This document shows, piece after piece, positions 21,569 to 30,350 of a stretch of DNA of 40,061 bases. The stretch is from positions 1 through 40,061 of the forward strand of contig JAPYVG010000016.1 in the NCBI GenBank assembly GCA_028277025.1, read 5' to 3'. A program made the position numbers and the translations under genes. The notes below the pieces were generated by a model. It made no database searches and had not been told where the DNA came from. It saw only the letters and a list, made by a program, of their open reading frames with translations. This stretch comes from Sulfolobaceae archaeon. GTDB lineage: Archaea; Thermoproteota; Thermoprotei_A; Sulfolobales; Sulfolobaceae. Numbering within the stretch: the first letter of the stretch is position 1; the number at the start of each line of letters is the position of its first letter.

Positions 21569-22529
21569 TTAAGATCATCTCCTTACCCCTCTTGAGTAAT
21601 TTAAACTTTCTTTTAACAATTACTTCTGGTATTAAATCATTAAATGTAGAGTTACCTATTATTACCCTTTTAGCACCTTTCTGATACGCAGAAAGAACTA
21701 TTCTCTTTATAGTTGAAATCCTTTCTAATTTTGTATTCCTAGAATCTAATACGCCAAAATAAACTTCTTTATCTTTAATAAATCTATAAAGTCTTCCGAG
21801 TTTTACCTTATTACTTTCGGTAACATCAAAACCATAAACGTTTACTGGTAGATTTAAATACGCATTAATTCTGTCAAACCTCAGATCAAAATAACTCAGT
21901 ACATGAGTTTCGGCATTTATATCCTTTAACATTGAATTATAGTATGTACGTAAAGGTTCTATCAAATCCTTCTTTATGCCCTTTGAAAAGATTGCGGGCT
22001 CATGGATTTCGATAACGTCATAGTAATTCCTAGCCTCCTTAAGCAATGAATTTACTACCATTGCATAATCCTCGAAAAGATTTTTAATATTTTTCTTATA
22101 ATATAAATCGTCCGAAAGGACAGAAAACGTTAAAGGACCTAGGACTACGGCTTTAAGCTTCAAATTGCTCATTTTTCTAGCTCTCTCCAAATAGATAATA
22201 TACTCGTTATTCTCGTTGTATTGAAGCCTATCTTTTATAACTATTCTACGATAATAGAAATTATTATCGAAAAACCTTTCCAGCGCACCTTTTTCTACCC
22301 CTTTTAAAAAAGAAGTTGTTAAATCAGCTATATCATCCCATTCTATCATACTATCGGTCACATAACCAAGCCCACTATCTTTTGCAAATTGAAAGTATTT
22401 ATTTAAAAACTTCTCTATCTCTTTTTCGGCTTTCTGTTTTTCTATTTTCCCACTTTTTAGTTTCGATAATACTTTAGCTATATTTACTGGCCTTGGATAG
22501 CTGCCTACTAGGGCTGTTTGAATTTGCAT
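21561..22529 (-). CDS. MetE-like barrel lacking zinc ligands (N-terminal MetE counterpart)
   Basis: The 322-residue protein starts with a MetE-like [12 protein letters not shown] and keeps the barrel motifs [11 protein letters not shown] and [14 protein letters not shown]. The zinc site is gone: the HxC position reads HVL (ETHVLSYFD) and the late cysteine is absent ([11 protein letters not shown]). In full-length MetE the N-terminal barrel likewise lacks zinc and binds folate. The gene precedes the zinc-containing barrel in the same order as in the fused enzyme, so a split MetE is inferred. The ATG at 22529 overlaps the PCNA stop (TGATG); a TTG three bases upstream is an alternative. Confidence 0.8.
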   Translation of the reverse strand: MQIQTALVGSYPRPVNIAKVLSKLKSGKIEKQKAEKEIEKFLNKYFQFAKDSGLGYVTDSMIEWDDIADLTTSFLKGVEKGALERFFDNNFYYRRIVIKDRLQYNENNEYIIYLERARKMSNLKLKAVVLGPLTFSVLSDDLYYKKNIKNLFEDYAMVVNSLLKEARNYYDVIEIHEPAIFSKGIKKDLIEPLRTYYNSMLKDINAETHVLSYFDLRFDRINAYLNLPVNVYGFDVTESNKVKLGRLYRFIKDKEVYFGVLDSRNTKLERISTIKRIVLSAYQKGAKRVIIGNSTFNDLIPEVIVKRKFKLLKRGKEMILNG

Positions 22530-23266
22530 CAAGATAGTTTAGGTGCAAGCAAATAAGTAACTTTTCCCCCTCCTTCCATATTAAAGTCTAGTTGCAAAGG
22601 CTTTTGGTCAGAGAAGGCCAACTTAACGTAATCAGAGAGTTTTGTGAGGGTCAAAATGTCATTAAGATACTCTACATCATATGAAGCCGATGCCTCCTTA
22701 TTGAACTCAATCTCCGCTAATGCACCGGTATCTTTGCTGAATTCGTTCTCTATCTTGTTTTCTCCTTCTCCCTTTATTATGATCTTATCTTCGGTGGCCG
22801 ATATACTTACTGTGTCAGCAACAGTAGCTATCTCACTTATTGCAGTTTTAAATCCCTTAGAGGTTACTGATGCTCTAACATCAAATTCAAAATTAATTTC
22901 TGGTACTTCAGGTGGTAAAACTTGTAGATTATTTACTTTAAAAACCCTACCTAGAGCACCTAAAAGGGTTATCTTAACAACTTCCTCACTATCCGCATCT
23001 ATACTGATTTCTTCTTTTCTTTTAGCAGCCTTTAGTAGTTTTGACATATATTGAGTATTAAAACCGAAATTGAACTCCCCTTGTACGTCATATTCTTTAA
23101 ACATATCTTTAGGTAACTCTATTTTTATAAGCGAAACATGAGCTTTGTCAACTGCAATTAACTGTATACCATCATCTTTTATTTCAAAAAGAGCTTCATC
23201 AACAAGCTTAGTAAGTACTTGAATTATAGCCTTTAAATCCCTTACGTCATCATAAACAATATGCAT
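22529..23266 (-). CDS. pcna3: PCNA sliding clamp subunit, PCNA3 type
   Basis: Sulfolobales assemble a heterotrimeric clamp from three PCNA paralogues. This 245-residue subunit opens HIVYDDVRDLKAIIQVL and has FKEYDVQGEFNFGFNTQY near residue 57. It ends with the clamp signature LQLDFNMEGGGKVTYLLAP. By recall it most resembles the S. solfataricus subunit called PCNA3, hence the symbol. A second subunit of PCNA1 type lies at 29260; the third is not in the window. It starts the minus-strand operon with the methionine synthase pair and rps15. Confidence 0.93.
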   Translation of the reverse strand: MHIVYDDVRDLKAIIQVLTKLVDEALFEIKDDGIQLIAVDKAHVSLIKIELPKDMFKEYDVQGEFNFGFNTQYMSKLLKAAKRKEEISIDADSEEVVKITLLGALGRVFKVNNLQVLPPEVPEINFEFDVRASVTSKGFKTAISEIATVADTVSISATEDKIIIKGEGENKIENEFSKDTGALAEIEFNKEASASYDVEYLNDILTLTKLSDYVKLAFSDQKPLQLDFNMEGGGKVTYLLAPKLS

Positions 23267-23272
23267 AAGTAG

Positions 23273-23280
23273 ATATAAAC
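23273..23280 (+). promoter_or_regulatory. TATA box of cbiA
   Basis: The element atataaac is centred about 26 bases before the ATG at 23303, pointing to a leaderless transcript. It sits in the 36-base gap divergent from the PCNA3 operon. Confidence 0.45.
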
Positions 23281-23302
23281 TCTAAAGCTCTTATTTTTTC
23301 CC

Positions 23303-24604
23303 ATGGAATTTCCCCGTATAATCATTTCGTCTGATAGAAGCAATTCCGGTAAAACTCTCATAACTGCCGGTTTAATAAAGGCGTTAAGTAAAAAGTATAA
23401 GATAAGAGCGTATAAAGCCGGGCCAGACTTTATTGACCCAATGTATTTAAAGGTTGCTAGCGGCTATCCAGCGATTAACTTAGATTTGTGGCTGATGGGA
23501 GAGGACGGTGTTATAAAAACACTGAGTAAATACGCTAAAGGTTTTGAGTTAGGTGTTATTGAAGGAGTAATGGGACTGTACGATGGAGTTGGAATAAAAT
23601 ATAGTACTTATGAAATTTCTCAAGTGACAAAAACTCCGATATTACTAATTATCAACTGTAGTAATATAGGAAGTACTGCAGCTGCTATAGTAAAAGGTTT
23701 AAGAGAATATAAGAAGGCTAATATCAGAGGCGTGATCTTTAATTTTATAGGTTCTGATACCCACTTGAACTATTGTAAGGAATCCATCGAAACAGAAGTA
23801 ATTGGATATGTTAAGTATGATAAAAAGTTTATTATACCCTCAAGGCATTTAGGGTTATTTACAGTTGATGATTTTAGACAAACTGAGAATATAATAAATG
23901 AAATAGCTAAAGAAATTGAGAGGAATGTAGACTTAGATTTGTTACTGGAAATAGCTAAAGAAAGTCCGCCTATCCCGCAACCAGAGGAGGAAGAAACAGG
24001 CTTGAAAAAAGGAAAAGCTTATATTGCTCTGGATTCCGCCTTTAACTTCTATTATGAAGATAATATAAACTTCTTGAGAAAGAAATTCGAGGTTGAGTTC
24101 TTTAGCCCTCTAAATAACGATATCCCAAAAGAAGACGCAGAAGTAATTTACATTGGTGGAGGTTATCCAGAGCTCCACTTAGAAGAATTAGAAAAAGCAA
24201 CTGGGACAAAAAAGTGGATATTAAGAAACATAGAAGCGGGTAAAAAAGTTATAGCTGAGTGTGGTGGTTTGATGTATCTATCTAAAGAACTCGTATCGCC
24301 TGAGGAGAAAAGTTATAGAATGGTTGAAGCTTTTGACATTAGTATAAGAACGAAAGATAAACTTACTATAGGTTATACAGAACTAGAGGGGATAAGGGAT
24401 AGTTTTATAGCTAAAAGAGGGGATACAATCAGGGGTCATGAGTTTCATGTTTCTAAGCCTATAAACGTTAATGATGTAACCTTTGCATTTAGGAACAAAA
24501 TAGGTAAAGGAATTTGGGAAGGAAGAGATGGAGCAGTAGTTAATAATACGATTGCCCTTTACTCTCATTTGTATTTTTCAAGTATTAGAGGATTGTCTTT
24601 TTAA
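23303..24604 (+). CDS. cbiA: Cobyrinate a,c-diamide synthase
   Basis: This 433-residue glutamine amidotransferase amidates the a and c side chains of cobyrinate in cobalamin synthesis using ATP. The N-terminal dethiobiotin-synthetase-like domain has a P-loop variant SSDRSNSGKTLI and YKAGPDFIDPMYL. A linker follows, then a class I amidotransferase domain with the nucleophilic cysteine in IAECGGLMYLS near residue 325 and the partner histidine in ALYSHLYFSS at the end. The intermediate GGGYPELHLEELE is diagnostic. It ends with a 27-base overlap with the convergent DUF2208 gene. Confidence 0.94.
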   Translation: MEFPRIIISSDRSNSGKTLITAGLIKALSKKYKIRAYKAGPDFIDPMYLKVASGYPAINLDLWLMGEDGVIKTLSKYAKGFELGVIEGVMGLYDGVGIKYSTYEISQVTKTPILLIINCSNIGSTAAAIVKGLREYKKANIRGVIFNFIGSDTHLNYCKESIETEVIGYVKYDKKFIIPSRHLGLFTVDDFRQTENIINEIAKEIERNVDLDLLLEIAKESPPIPQPEEEETGLKKGKAYIALDSAFNFYYEDNINFLRKKFEVEFFSPLNNDIPKEDAEVIYIGGGYPELHLEELEKATGTKKWILRNIEAGKKVIAECGGLMYLSKELVSPEEKSYRMVEAFDISIRTKDKLTIGYTELEGIRDSFIAKRGDTIRGHEFHVSKPINVNDVTFAFRNKIGKGIWEGRDGAVVNNTIALYSHLYFSSIRGLSF

Positions 24605-25339
24605 TTCTATTCTTTTAACCCTATTCAATGCGTCCATTAACCTATCTAAATCATGTGCATAAAGCCTGATTTTAAATGGTAGTTTAGAGGTCTTTGAGTT
24701 GATCTCCACGTATTTCTTCTCTCTGTTCTCTACTATTTCGGCTTCGATTAAATGTCTTGAATGGAGAAAGACTCCACTTTTATCAGTTGAGATTATTCCC
24801 CTCTCATTAACTTTATAACTTGATGGTGCCATTGATTCCATCATTTGAACCTTTATGATTCTTCTATATACAAACATATTAAAAAGATATAGTGCTTCAA
24901 AATATATTATATAAATCGCTAATTTTTCATATTCTGTCACTGAATTGACTATTTTTAGTAAAACTAAATCATAAAATAGAAATATAAAGATTATATACAA
25001 AATCATTACACCGAAAGCCTTTAAATTAGACACCGCGACTTCTTGCATCTTTTGCATATATTCTTTATCCTTTTGAATTAGATCAGAAGCGTTTTTCTCT
25101 TCAAAAAAGGTAGGAGAATTTAATATTTCTCCCATATATTTCCTCTCTGCCAGCATTGGATTATTCCTCATCATCATTACACTCATTACTCCGAACATTA
25201 CTAAAATATATAGAATATATACCGGCAAAAAGTACTGTGGATAAATTGATAGTACAAATGATAGTAGTATCATTAAAACTTGTGATACTATTATCATTTT
25301 CCAATTATACGGATTATACCCTTGCGGATAGGTTGACAT
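24578..25339 (-). CDS. DUF2208-type membrane protein
   Basis: The 253-residue protein is likely an integral membrane protein of unknown function that matches DUF2208 as I recall it from Sulfolobales. Hydrophobic segments lie at about residues 16-35 and 37-55 and at about 103-125 and 140-157. Between the pairs is a charged cytoplasmic loop (EEKNASDLIQKDKEYMQKMQ), and residues 165-253 form a soluble basic C-terminal domain with short beta strands (SGVFLHSRHLIEAEIVE). No catalytic motif is visible. It starts at ATG 25339, almost touching the divergent secreted-protein gene. Confidence 0.72.
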   Translation of the reverse strand: MSTYPQGYNPYNWKMIIVSQVLMILLSFVLSIYPQYFLPVYILYILVMFGVMSVMMMRNNPMLAERKYMGEILNSPTFFEEKNASDLIQKDKEYMQKMQEVAVSNLKAFGVMILYIIFIFLFYDLVLLKIVNSVTEYEKLAIYIIYFEALYLFNMFVYRRIIKVQMMESMAPSSYKVNERGIISTDKSGVFLHSRHLIEAEIVENREKKYVEINSKTSKLPFKIRLYAHDLDRLMDALNRVKRIELKRQSSNT

Positions 25340-25349
25340 GCCTAAAACA

Positions 25350-25356
25350 TTTTATA
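25350..25356 (+). promoter_or_regulatory. TATA box of the secreted-protein gene
   Basis: The element ttttata lies about 40 bases upstream of ATG 25395 and would start transcription near 25380. It lies downstream of the possible ATG at 25338, which is why I prefer the later start. Confidence 0.45.
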
Positions 25357-25394
25357 CGACCAGTAATAAATATGTATTGCTGAAAACTGATAAT

Positions 25395-25937
25395 ATGAGA
25401 AAATGTTACATATTCGTAATAATTCTGCTTTTAATTATACCGCATACTTATTCAGCTAATACAAAACAAACAGAAGAAGTAATAACACTACCAACTATAA
25501 CACTTAATGTGAAAATATCCCAACAATATATAGATAACCCTTTGTACATAAACTTTAGTATAACCCCCACTAATTTACAGTTAGAAATAAGTGGAAATCA
25601 ATCACCTATCACTGTAATATCCCCTATAAATTATACACCGTTTTCTAACTCTAATTACGTCATGATTAATTTTCCACAACAAGAAATTATAAATTGGCTA
25701 GCCGAAAATATGTCTTTAAAAATTCTCATTATATCAACCTATCAAAACGCTACAATAACCCTTTCTTATGTGGAAATAACTAGAATCTCAGATAATGAGA
25801 CGAATTTTAACAATACTTACATAACAAATCTTACAACTACTAACAATAGTAGTAATAATAACTTAACTTTGTTTATAATCATAATGGTTTTGGGAATTTC
25901 TCTGTTTTTAATACTTAGAAGAATTAAAAACAGATAG
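25395..25937 (+). CDS. Secreted or cell-surface protein with C-terminal membrane anchor
   Basis: The 180-residue product has a signal peptide (KCYIFVIILLLIIPHTYSA), an exported beta-rich domain, and a single C-terminal membrane segment (LFIIIMVLGISLFLIL) followed by basic RRIKNR. This is an N-out, C-in anchored topology. The exported part carries many Asn-X-Ser/Thr sequons, concentrated near residues 130-155 in an Asn/Thr-rich stalk, as in heavily glycosylated Sulfolobus surface proteins. No known family is recognised. An ATG at 25338 would add 19 polar residues ahead of the signal and would precede the TATA box, so ATG 25395 is chosen. Confidence 0.72.
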   Translation: MRKCYIFVIILLLIIPHTYSANTKQTEEVITLPTITLNVKISQQYIDNPLYINFSITPTNLQLEISGNQSPITVISPINYTPFSNSNYVMINFPQQEIINWLAENMSLKILIISTYQNATITLSYVEITRISDNETNFNNTYITNLTTTNNSSNNNLTLFIIIMVLGISLFLILRRIKNR

Positions 25938-25945
25938 TACATACG

Positions 25946-25957
25946 CTTAAATATTTA
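25946..25957 (+). promoter_or_regulatory. TATA box of the riboflavin operon
   Basis: The A/T-only stretch cttaaatattta is centred about 26 bases before the ribB ATG at 25978, fitting a leaderless operon transcript. No riboswitch-like structure fits in the 40-base gap. Confidence 0.5.
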
Positions 25958-25977
25958 AAAATTATGTATTATCATAC

Positions 25978-26640
25978 ATGTTAGACAAATTGGAATTACG
26001 GAAGAACCTTGAAAGCGGAGTTCCAGTACTAATTTACGATTTTGACGGAAGAGAAGAAGAAGTTGACATGATGTTTTTCGGAGGAAAAATAAGCTGGAAA
26101 TCGATAAATATGTTAAGAAAAGACGCTGGAGGGCTAATTTGTTATGTAACTTCTAGTGAAATAGGAGAAAAGTTAGGGATAAAATTTATGAGTGAAATAG
26201 TAAAACAACTTTATCCACAGCTTTCTAAGAAGCCAGTTTACGGTGATGAACCTGCTTTCTCTTTGTGGGTTAACCACGTGAACACAGGGACCGGGATAAA
26301 TGATGAGGATAGGGCAAAAACAATATCAGAACTTCACAAAGTGGTAGAATTAATAGAAGAAGAGAGAGAAGAAAATGATGCCAGGTTAAAATTTTATAAT
26401 GAGTTTTATTCTCCGGGACATGTGCCCATACTACTTTCAAGGGGTTTGAGAAATAGAAAAGGACACACAGAGTTAACTATAGCTTTACTAAATTTCGCTG
26501 GACTTCCGAAAAGCGGTGTAATAGCTGAAATGTTAGATGATGGGAAAAGCATGAAAAAAGAAAAAGCTATGCTTTACGCCAAGACTCACGGTTTTCTATT
26601 TATAGAGGGTAAAGAAATAATAAAGGAGGTTTTAATATGA
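25978..26640 (+). CDS. ribB: 3,4-dihydroxy-2-butanone 4-phosphate synthase
   Basis: RibB converts ribulose 5-phosphate to the four-carbon unit used in lumazine synthesis. The 220-residue protein has the acidic metal loop LIYDFDGREEEVDMMF near residue 20, the substrate motif DAGGLICYV near 50, and TGTGINDEDRAKTI near 105. GHVPILLSRGLRNRKGHTELTIAL near 140 carries the metal-binding histidine. Its stop overlaps the ribC ATG (ATGA), and a strong Shine-Dalgarno (ggaggt, 26625-26630) inside its last codons serves ribC. Confidence 0.95.
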   Translation: MLDKLELRKNLESGVPVLIYDFDGREEEVDMMFFGGKISWKSINMLRKDAGGLICYVTSSEIGEKLGIKFMSEIVKQLYPQLSKKPVYGDEPAFSLWVNHVNTGTGINDEDRAKTISELHKVVELIEEEREENDARLKFYNEFYSPGHVPILLSRGLRNRKGHTELTIALLNFAGLPKSGVIAEMLDDGKSMKKEKAMLYAKTHGFLFIEGKEIIKEVLI

Positions 26641-27104
26641 GAAAGTACGGAGTTGCGGATACTACTTTTTCGAGAGTGGATATGGGAAATATAGCAATAA
26701 GAACCATAAGAAAAGAGGACCCAGAAGCTGAAATTGTAAGATATACTGTACCGGGGATAAAGGATCTGCCGGTTGCTGCAAAGAGGCTGTTAGATGAGGG
26801 ATGTGATGGAGTAATAACCCTAGGTTGGGTTGGAAAAACAATGCTCGATAAGTATAGTTATTTAGCTGCAAGTATTGGATTAATAATGGTTCAAATTCTA
26901 ACTTCTAAGCACATAATTGACGTTACAGTTCATGAGGACGAAGCTGATGATGAGGAGAAGCTGAAAGAAATAGCAATTGATAGAGCCACTAAACACGCAA
27001 TAAACTTAGTAAGACTAATAAGAGATGGAAAAAACGCTTTAACTCCCTATGCTGGAAAAGGGTTAAGGCAGGGGTATGAAAATGCAGGAACAATCGATGA
27101 TTAG
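26637..27104 (+). CDS. ribC: Riboflavin synthase, archaeal (lumazine-synthase-like) type
   Basis: The archaeal enzyme dismutates two 6,7-dimethyl-8-ribityllumazine molecules to riboflavin and is unrelated to bacterial RibE but homologous to lumazine synthase. The 155-residue protein shows [12 protein letters not shown] at the N-terminus, [17 protein letters not shown] near residue 40 and VITLGWVG near 60, then [13 protein letters not shown] near 98. The start is preceded by a good Shine-Dalgarno. Its last 29 bases overlap ribH. Confidence 0.93.
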   Translation: MRKYGVADTTFSRVDMGNIAIRTIRKEDPEAEIVRYTVPGIKDLPVAAKRLLDEGCDGVITLGWVGKTMLDKYSYLAASIGLIMVQILTSKHIIDVTVHEDEADDEEKLKEIAIDRATKHAINLVRLIRDGKNALTPYAGKGLRQGYENAGTIDD

Positions 27105-27552
27105 GTTAGCAATAGTAGTAGCGGAATTCAATTATGACATAACTTATTTAATGTTACAGAGAGCGTTATCACATGCTAACTTCTTAGGGGCTAAGGTAAA
27201 GGTAGTTGTTAAAGTTCCGGGAAGCTATGATATGGCAATAGCTGTTAAAGAGCTATTGAAGAGAGAAGATATAGATGCTGTTGTAACTTTAGGTGCTGTA
27301 ATTAAAGGTGAAACTAAACATGATGAAATAGTAGCTACTCAAACAGCGAGGAAACTGTTAGACTTGTCTGTTGAATTCGGAAAACCAGTAACATTAGGAA
27401 TTATTGGACATGGGGTCACCCATGAACAAGCTGTTGAAAGAATTGAAGAATATTCCACAAGAGCAGTAGAATCTGCTATAAAATTAGTAAAGAGGTTAAG
27501 AGAGTTAAAAACAGTGCAACTACCCGAAGATAAAACGGTGATTATTGAGTGA
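27076..27552 (+). CDS. ribH: 6,7-dimethyl-8-ribityllumazine synthase
   Basis: RibH condenses the diaminouracil and the dihydroxybutanone phosphate to lumazine. Family landmarks are [10 protein letters not shown] near residue 14, [17 protein letters not shown] near 46 and [17 protein letters not shown] near 71, including the catalytic histidine, then [13 protein letters not shown] near 108. ATGs at 27076, 27082 and 27097 are all in frame; the first is listed because it keeps tight overlap with ribC, but the last gives the usual family N-terminus. The stop overlaps the next GTG. Confidence 0.93.
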   Translation: MKMQEQSMIRLAIVVAEFNYDITYLMLQRALSHANFLGAKVKVVVKVPGSYDMAIAVKELLKREDIDAVVTLGAVIKGETKHDEIVATQTARKLLDLSVEFGKPVTLGIIGHGVTHEQAVERIEEYSTRAVESAIKLVKRLRELKTVQLPEDKTVIIE

Positions 27553-28202
27553 AAACTATATTATTAAGTCTAAAGGGGTACAAAGAGTGGACAGAAAGCT
27601 TAGGCTCTGATAGAGAATGGAAGATACAGATTTTTCAACATAGTTTTTCTTCTTTACTATATGAAAGATTCAGTAAAGTAAATTCTTATGTTATTCCATT
27701 AGGATTTGATAAATACATAATTTTAGCAGATGGTATAAAAGAAACATATTTGATGAAAGTAATTGAAGATACAAGCCATTACGCTACTACACCCGTAGAA
27801 GTGTGCAAGGGATATGGTGAAAGCCTATATCTGTCTTTATTTTCATGCGTAGAAACACTAGATAATTTTCCAGATGAAAAATTGTTAGTCGCTCATTATG
27901 ACATAGACGGGTTTACAAAAAGTAACTTAAAGGAAGGAATGGAAAGAATAAATGAACTTTCCTTAATAATCTCAAAAATAGCTAGAAAGGTAAACGGCTT
28001 TTATCAGTATTTCGGAGGTGATAACTTTGGTGTGTTTGCCTCAGAAAAAGACTTGGATTCAATATTATCAGAAAGTGATATTAAAGGTGTAAAAATTGGC
28101 ATCGGAATAGGAGAGAATGCAAGAAAAGCATTAGAAAATGCCACTAAGGCACTAGATCTGATCAGGGTGAAGAGGGACACCCAATGGAAAATATTAAGAT
28201 AA
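27549..28202 (+). CDS. GTP cyclohydrolase III (archaeal GTP cyclohydrolase IIa)
   Basis: This enzyme opens the guanine ring of GTP to give the formamidopyrimidine that starts archaeal riboflavin (and in methanogens F420) synthesis. The 217-residue protein has two tandem palm-like folds related to nucleotide cyclases. The second contains [12 protein letters not shown] (metal aspartates) near residue 117 and [15 protein letters not shown] near 154, the counterparts of cyclase catalytic motifs. The GTG start overlaps the ribH stop (GTGA) and the 3' end overlaps the amidohydrolase gene by 19 bases. Confidence 0.9.
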   Translation: MKTILLSLKGYKEWTESLGSDREWKIQIFQHSFSSLLYERFSKVNSYVIPLGFDKYIILADGIKETYLMKVIEDTSHYATTPVEVCKGYGESLYLSLFSCVETLDNFPDEKLLVAHYDIDGFTKSNLKEGMERINELSLIISKIARKVNGFYQYFGGDNFGVFASEKDLDSILSESDIKGVKIGIGIGENARKALENATKALDLIRVKRDTQWKILR

Positions 28203-29293
28203 ATTTGGGGGGTGCATTACTGGGAGATGAACTAGAGTTTAAGGAAAATATCAATATAGAAATAGATACTGTCACTAAGGAGATAGTACACATAGGTATA
28301 GGACACGATCCAAATGCTAAGGATTATAGGGAATACATAGCTTTACCGCCATTAGTTAATTCCCATACTCACACGGCAGACTATACTTTCCCAGAAATCG
28401 GTATAAATAAAAGTCTAAAGGAATTGGTAGGTGACCCTAAGAGTGAGAAATATAAATATTTTGAAATTTATAAAGATAGAATAGCTGAAGGAATAAGGAA
28501 ATTTCTTCTTGATTCCTTAAGGTTTGGAATAAATACAGTTGTAGATTTCAGAGAGCAAGGAGTTCTTGGATCCCTAATTGCAAGAAGTATAAAAAATAAG
28601 GTTAATAACACAATAAATTATATAATTCTAGGAAGATTAGACTTTTTTAATAAAGAAGAGTTAGACAAGCTCTACGCGATAGTTGATGGTTATGGATTAC
28701 CCTCACTTAACTCTAACTCGATAGAGGAAATTAAGAGCATTAAATTACGATTTAAAAATAAAATAAGAGCCGCACATGTATCGGAAACTTTAAAACAATA
28801 CCTCCTTGACGATATCAAAGTTTTATTAGAATATTATGAGCCAAATTTGATAATTCATGGGACTCATTTCAAAAAATCTGATTTTGAAATTTTACATGCT
28901 CCGGTTGTCTTTTGCCCTAGAAGTAATTTATGGCATGGTGTAGGAATTCCTAGAATAGCAGACGCCATAGAGTCTAATATAACAATACTTTTTGGGACAG
29001 ATAACGGTAGCTGGATAACACCTAATTTGTGGAAGGACTTAGAAATAGCCTTATTATTAACAAGAATTCAAAAACCCATGTCAGATTATTCTCTTGAGAT
29101 CCTTAAGGGGGCTACCATAAATGCGTATAAAGTGTTTGGATTAAATTATGGAATACAAGAAGGTAAAAAGGGATATTTAATTTTATTACACGCAGAGGAA
29201 GTGTTAAGAGCCCATAATAAGTATACTGCAATAATAAAAAGAGGTAGCGAAAATGGAATTTATAACCTAGGGGCAACCCAGAATATTAGTTGA
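28184..29293 (+). CDS. ATZ/TRZ-type amidohydrolase in the riboflavin operon (candidate deaminase/deformylase)
   Basis: The 369-residue protein is a metal-dependent amidohydrolase barrel. It has the HxH pair His61/His63 (NSHTHT), His198 with Glu201 in the H-x-x-E arrangement of purine/pyrimidine deaminases (AAHVSE), His225 (IIHGTH), the CPRSN-type substrate loop near 244-248 and the metal aspartate Asp273 (FGTDNG). These are typical of ATZ/TRZ, guanine and cytosine deaminase relatives. As the last gene of the operon after GTP cyclohydrolase III, it is a candidate for the pyrimidine deaminase step or the formyl hydrolase step. This role is inference from motif and context. Its end overlaps PCNA1 by 34 bases. 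Confidence 0.82.
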   Translation: MENIKINLGGALLGDELEFKENINIEIDTVTKEIVHIGIGHDPNAKDYREYIALPPLVNSHTHTADYTFPEIGINKSLKELVGDPKSEKYKYFEIYKDRIAEGIRKFLLDSLRFGINTVVDFREQGVLGSLIARSIKNKVNNTINYIILGRLDFFNKEELDKLYAIVDGYGLPSLNSNSIEEIKSIKLRFKNKIRAAHVSETLKQYLLDDIKVLLEYYEPNLIIHGTHFKKSDFEILHAPVVFCPRSNLWHGVGIPRIADAIESNITILFGTDNGSWITPNLWKDLEIALLLTRIQKPMSDYSLEILKGATINAYKVFGLNYGIQEGKKGYLILLHAEEVLRAHNKYTAIIKRGSENGIYNLGATQNIS

Positions 29294-30009
29294 CCTCCAG
29301 AAGAAGCTGATGCCTCAATTTTCATAGGTATATTATTACCGAAACTTACCGTAACGTTTTCAGAGAAGGCAACTCCTTTTAGAGCGCTTTTTAGTACCTC
29401 AACACTATAAATTGCCTTGCCAGCGGATTCAATGTTTAAGCTCTTTAACGGTTTATCCTGTACTAAAACAGCCCTATAACTTTTACCACCTTCCTCAGTA
29501 GAAAATATTATTTCATTATTTTCTCCAGCAGAAACTTCAACCTCCTCACTTATAATGCTAACATCATCTATTATCCTCTTAAGAACCTTGCCCTCACACG
29601 TAAACGATACTGACAAATTTACTTTAGGTTCAGTAAGCTGATCTAATGATGTCTTCTCGCCTTTAACATAAATATTACTTCTTAACCCAGTCTTCTCATC
29701 TCTTACAACAACCTTTAGTCCGGCATCCGTTTCTTCAAGTTCTACTACTGCGTTTTTACTCTTTGCCTTCCCTAATATTTTCTTAAGATCATCTATTTTA
29801 ACCTTAATCCCTATAGGCTTTTCTATCGTATATTCCTCTAGAAACTCTTTCGAAATACGTAAAATTCCCATTAGTGTTTTATCATCAGTCAGATATCTGG
29901 AAAAGATTCCATCCTCAGAAAAGTTTAATATAACCTCATCGACAATCTCATTAAGCCCGGACAATAAGGAGTGAAATTCTTTCGCATTAGGGTAAATAGC
30001 TTTAATCAT
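29260..30009 (-). CDS. pcna1: PCNA sliding clamp subunit, PCNA1 type
   Basis: This 249-residue clamp subunit opens AIYPNAKEFHSLLSGLNEIV and has ILNFSEDGIFSRYLTDDKTLMG near residue 28, with the closing MKIEASASSGGQLIFWVAP. These match, by recall, the S. solfataricus subunit called PCNA1, which binds PCNA2 first in clamp assembly. The third member of the ring, PCNA3, is at 22529. The ATG overlaps the rpo13 stop (ATGA), coupling clamp and polymerase subunit synthesis. Confidence 0.93.
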   Translation of the reverse strand: MIKAIYPNAKEFHSLLSGLNEIVDEVILNFSEDGIFSRYLTDDKTLMGILRISKEFLEEYTIEKPIGIKVKIDDLKKILGKAKSKNAVVELEETDAGLKVVVRDEKTGLRSNIYVKGEKTSLDQLTEPKVNLSVSFTCEGKVLKRIIDDVSIISEEVEVSAGENNEIIFSTEEGGKSYRAVLVQDKPLKSLNIESAGKAIYSVEVLKSALKGVAFSENVTVSFGNNIPMKIEASASSGGQLIFWVAPRL

Positions 30010-30350
30010 TCCTCTTCCTCACCCACTTCTTCATTAGTCTTTTTAGATTTAGCCTTTTTAGCCTTTTTAGTCGTCCTCTTCTTCCTCCTATCGGTAGAGT
30101 ATGAAGACTGTACCTCATCAAACATTTTCTTTGCCTCTTCTATGCTTATCCTACCACTGAGAAGTTTATCCCAAATTTCCGTATTTTTCATTAAAACCTC
30201 TATGTCAGCTACAGTCATAGTGGCGAACTCTTCTGCCGTCTCCTCACTCTCCGCCTCTTGTCCTCTGCTCTCCTCCTCTTCCTTAACCTCTAGTTCCTCC
30301 TTCTCCTCTTCCTCTTCGCTCTCTTTTCCCTCCTCCTCGTCAAACACCAT
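30006..30350 (-). CDS. rpo13: RNA polymerase subunit Rpo13
   Basis: Rpo13 is a small crenarchaeal-specific RNA polymerase subunit that binds near the downstream DNA channel. The product (about 114 residues) has an acidic N-terminus, the helix-turn-helix core TVADIEVLMKNTEIWDKLL then GRISIEEAKKMFDE, and a long lysine-rich tail, the diagnostic order for Rpo13. GTG 30359 extends the frame, but ATG 30350 is preceded by a ggtgat Shine-Dalgarno at suitable spacing, so I place the start there. It sits between the HerA-like gene and PCNA1 in one operon. Confidence 0.88.
   Translation of the reverse strand: MVFDEEEGKESEEEEEKEELEVKEEEESRGQEAESEETAEEFATMTVADIEVLMKNTEIWDKLLSGRISIEEAKKMFDEVQSSYSTDRRKKRTTKKAKKAKSKKTNEEVGEEEE

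Noticed and set aside
22644..23054. 136-codon frame opposite PCNA3
   Set aside because: The antisense of a clearly conserved clamp gene, with no start signal or recognisable domain.
25338..25394. Upstream ATG of the secreted protein
   Set aside because: It lies ahead of the TATA box and would bury the signal peptide behind 19 polar residues.
25938..25977. FMN riboswitch ahead of the riboflavin operon
   Set aside because: Only 40 A/T-rich bases with a TATA box separate the genes, and the operon looks leaderless.
26940..26970. GATGATGA...CTGA inside ribC as a C/D sRNA
   Set aside because: Box spacing and a second box pair are missing; it encodes a conserved acidic stretch of riboflavin synthase.
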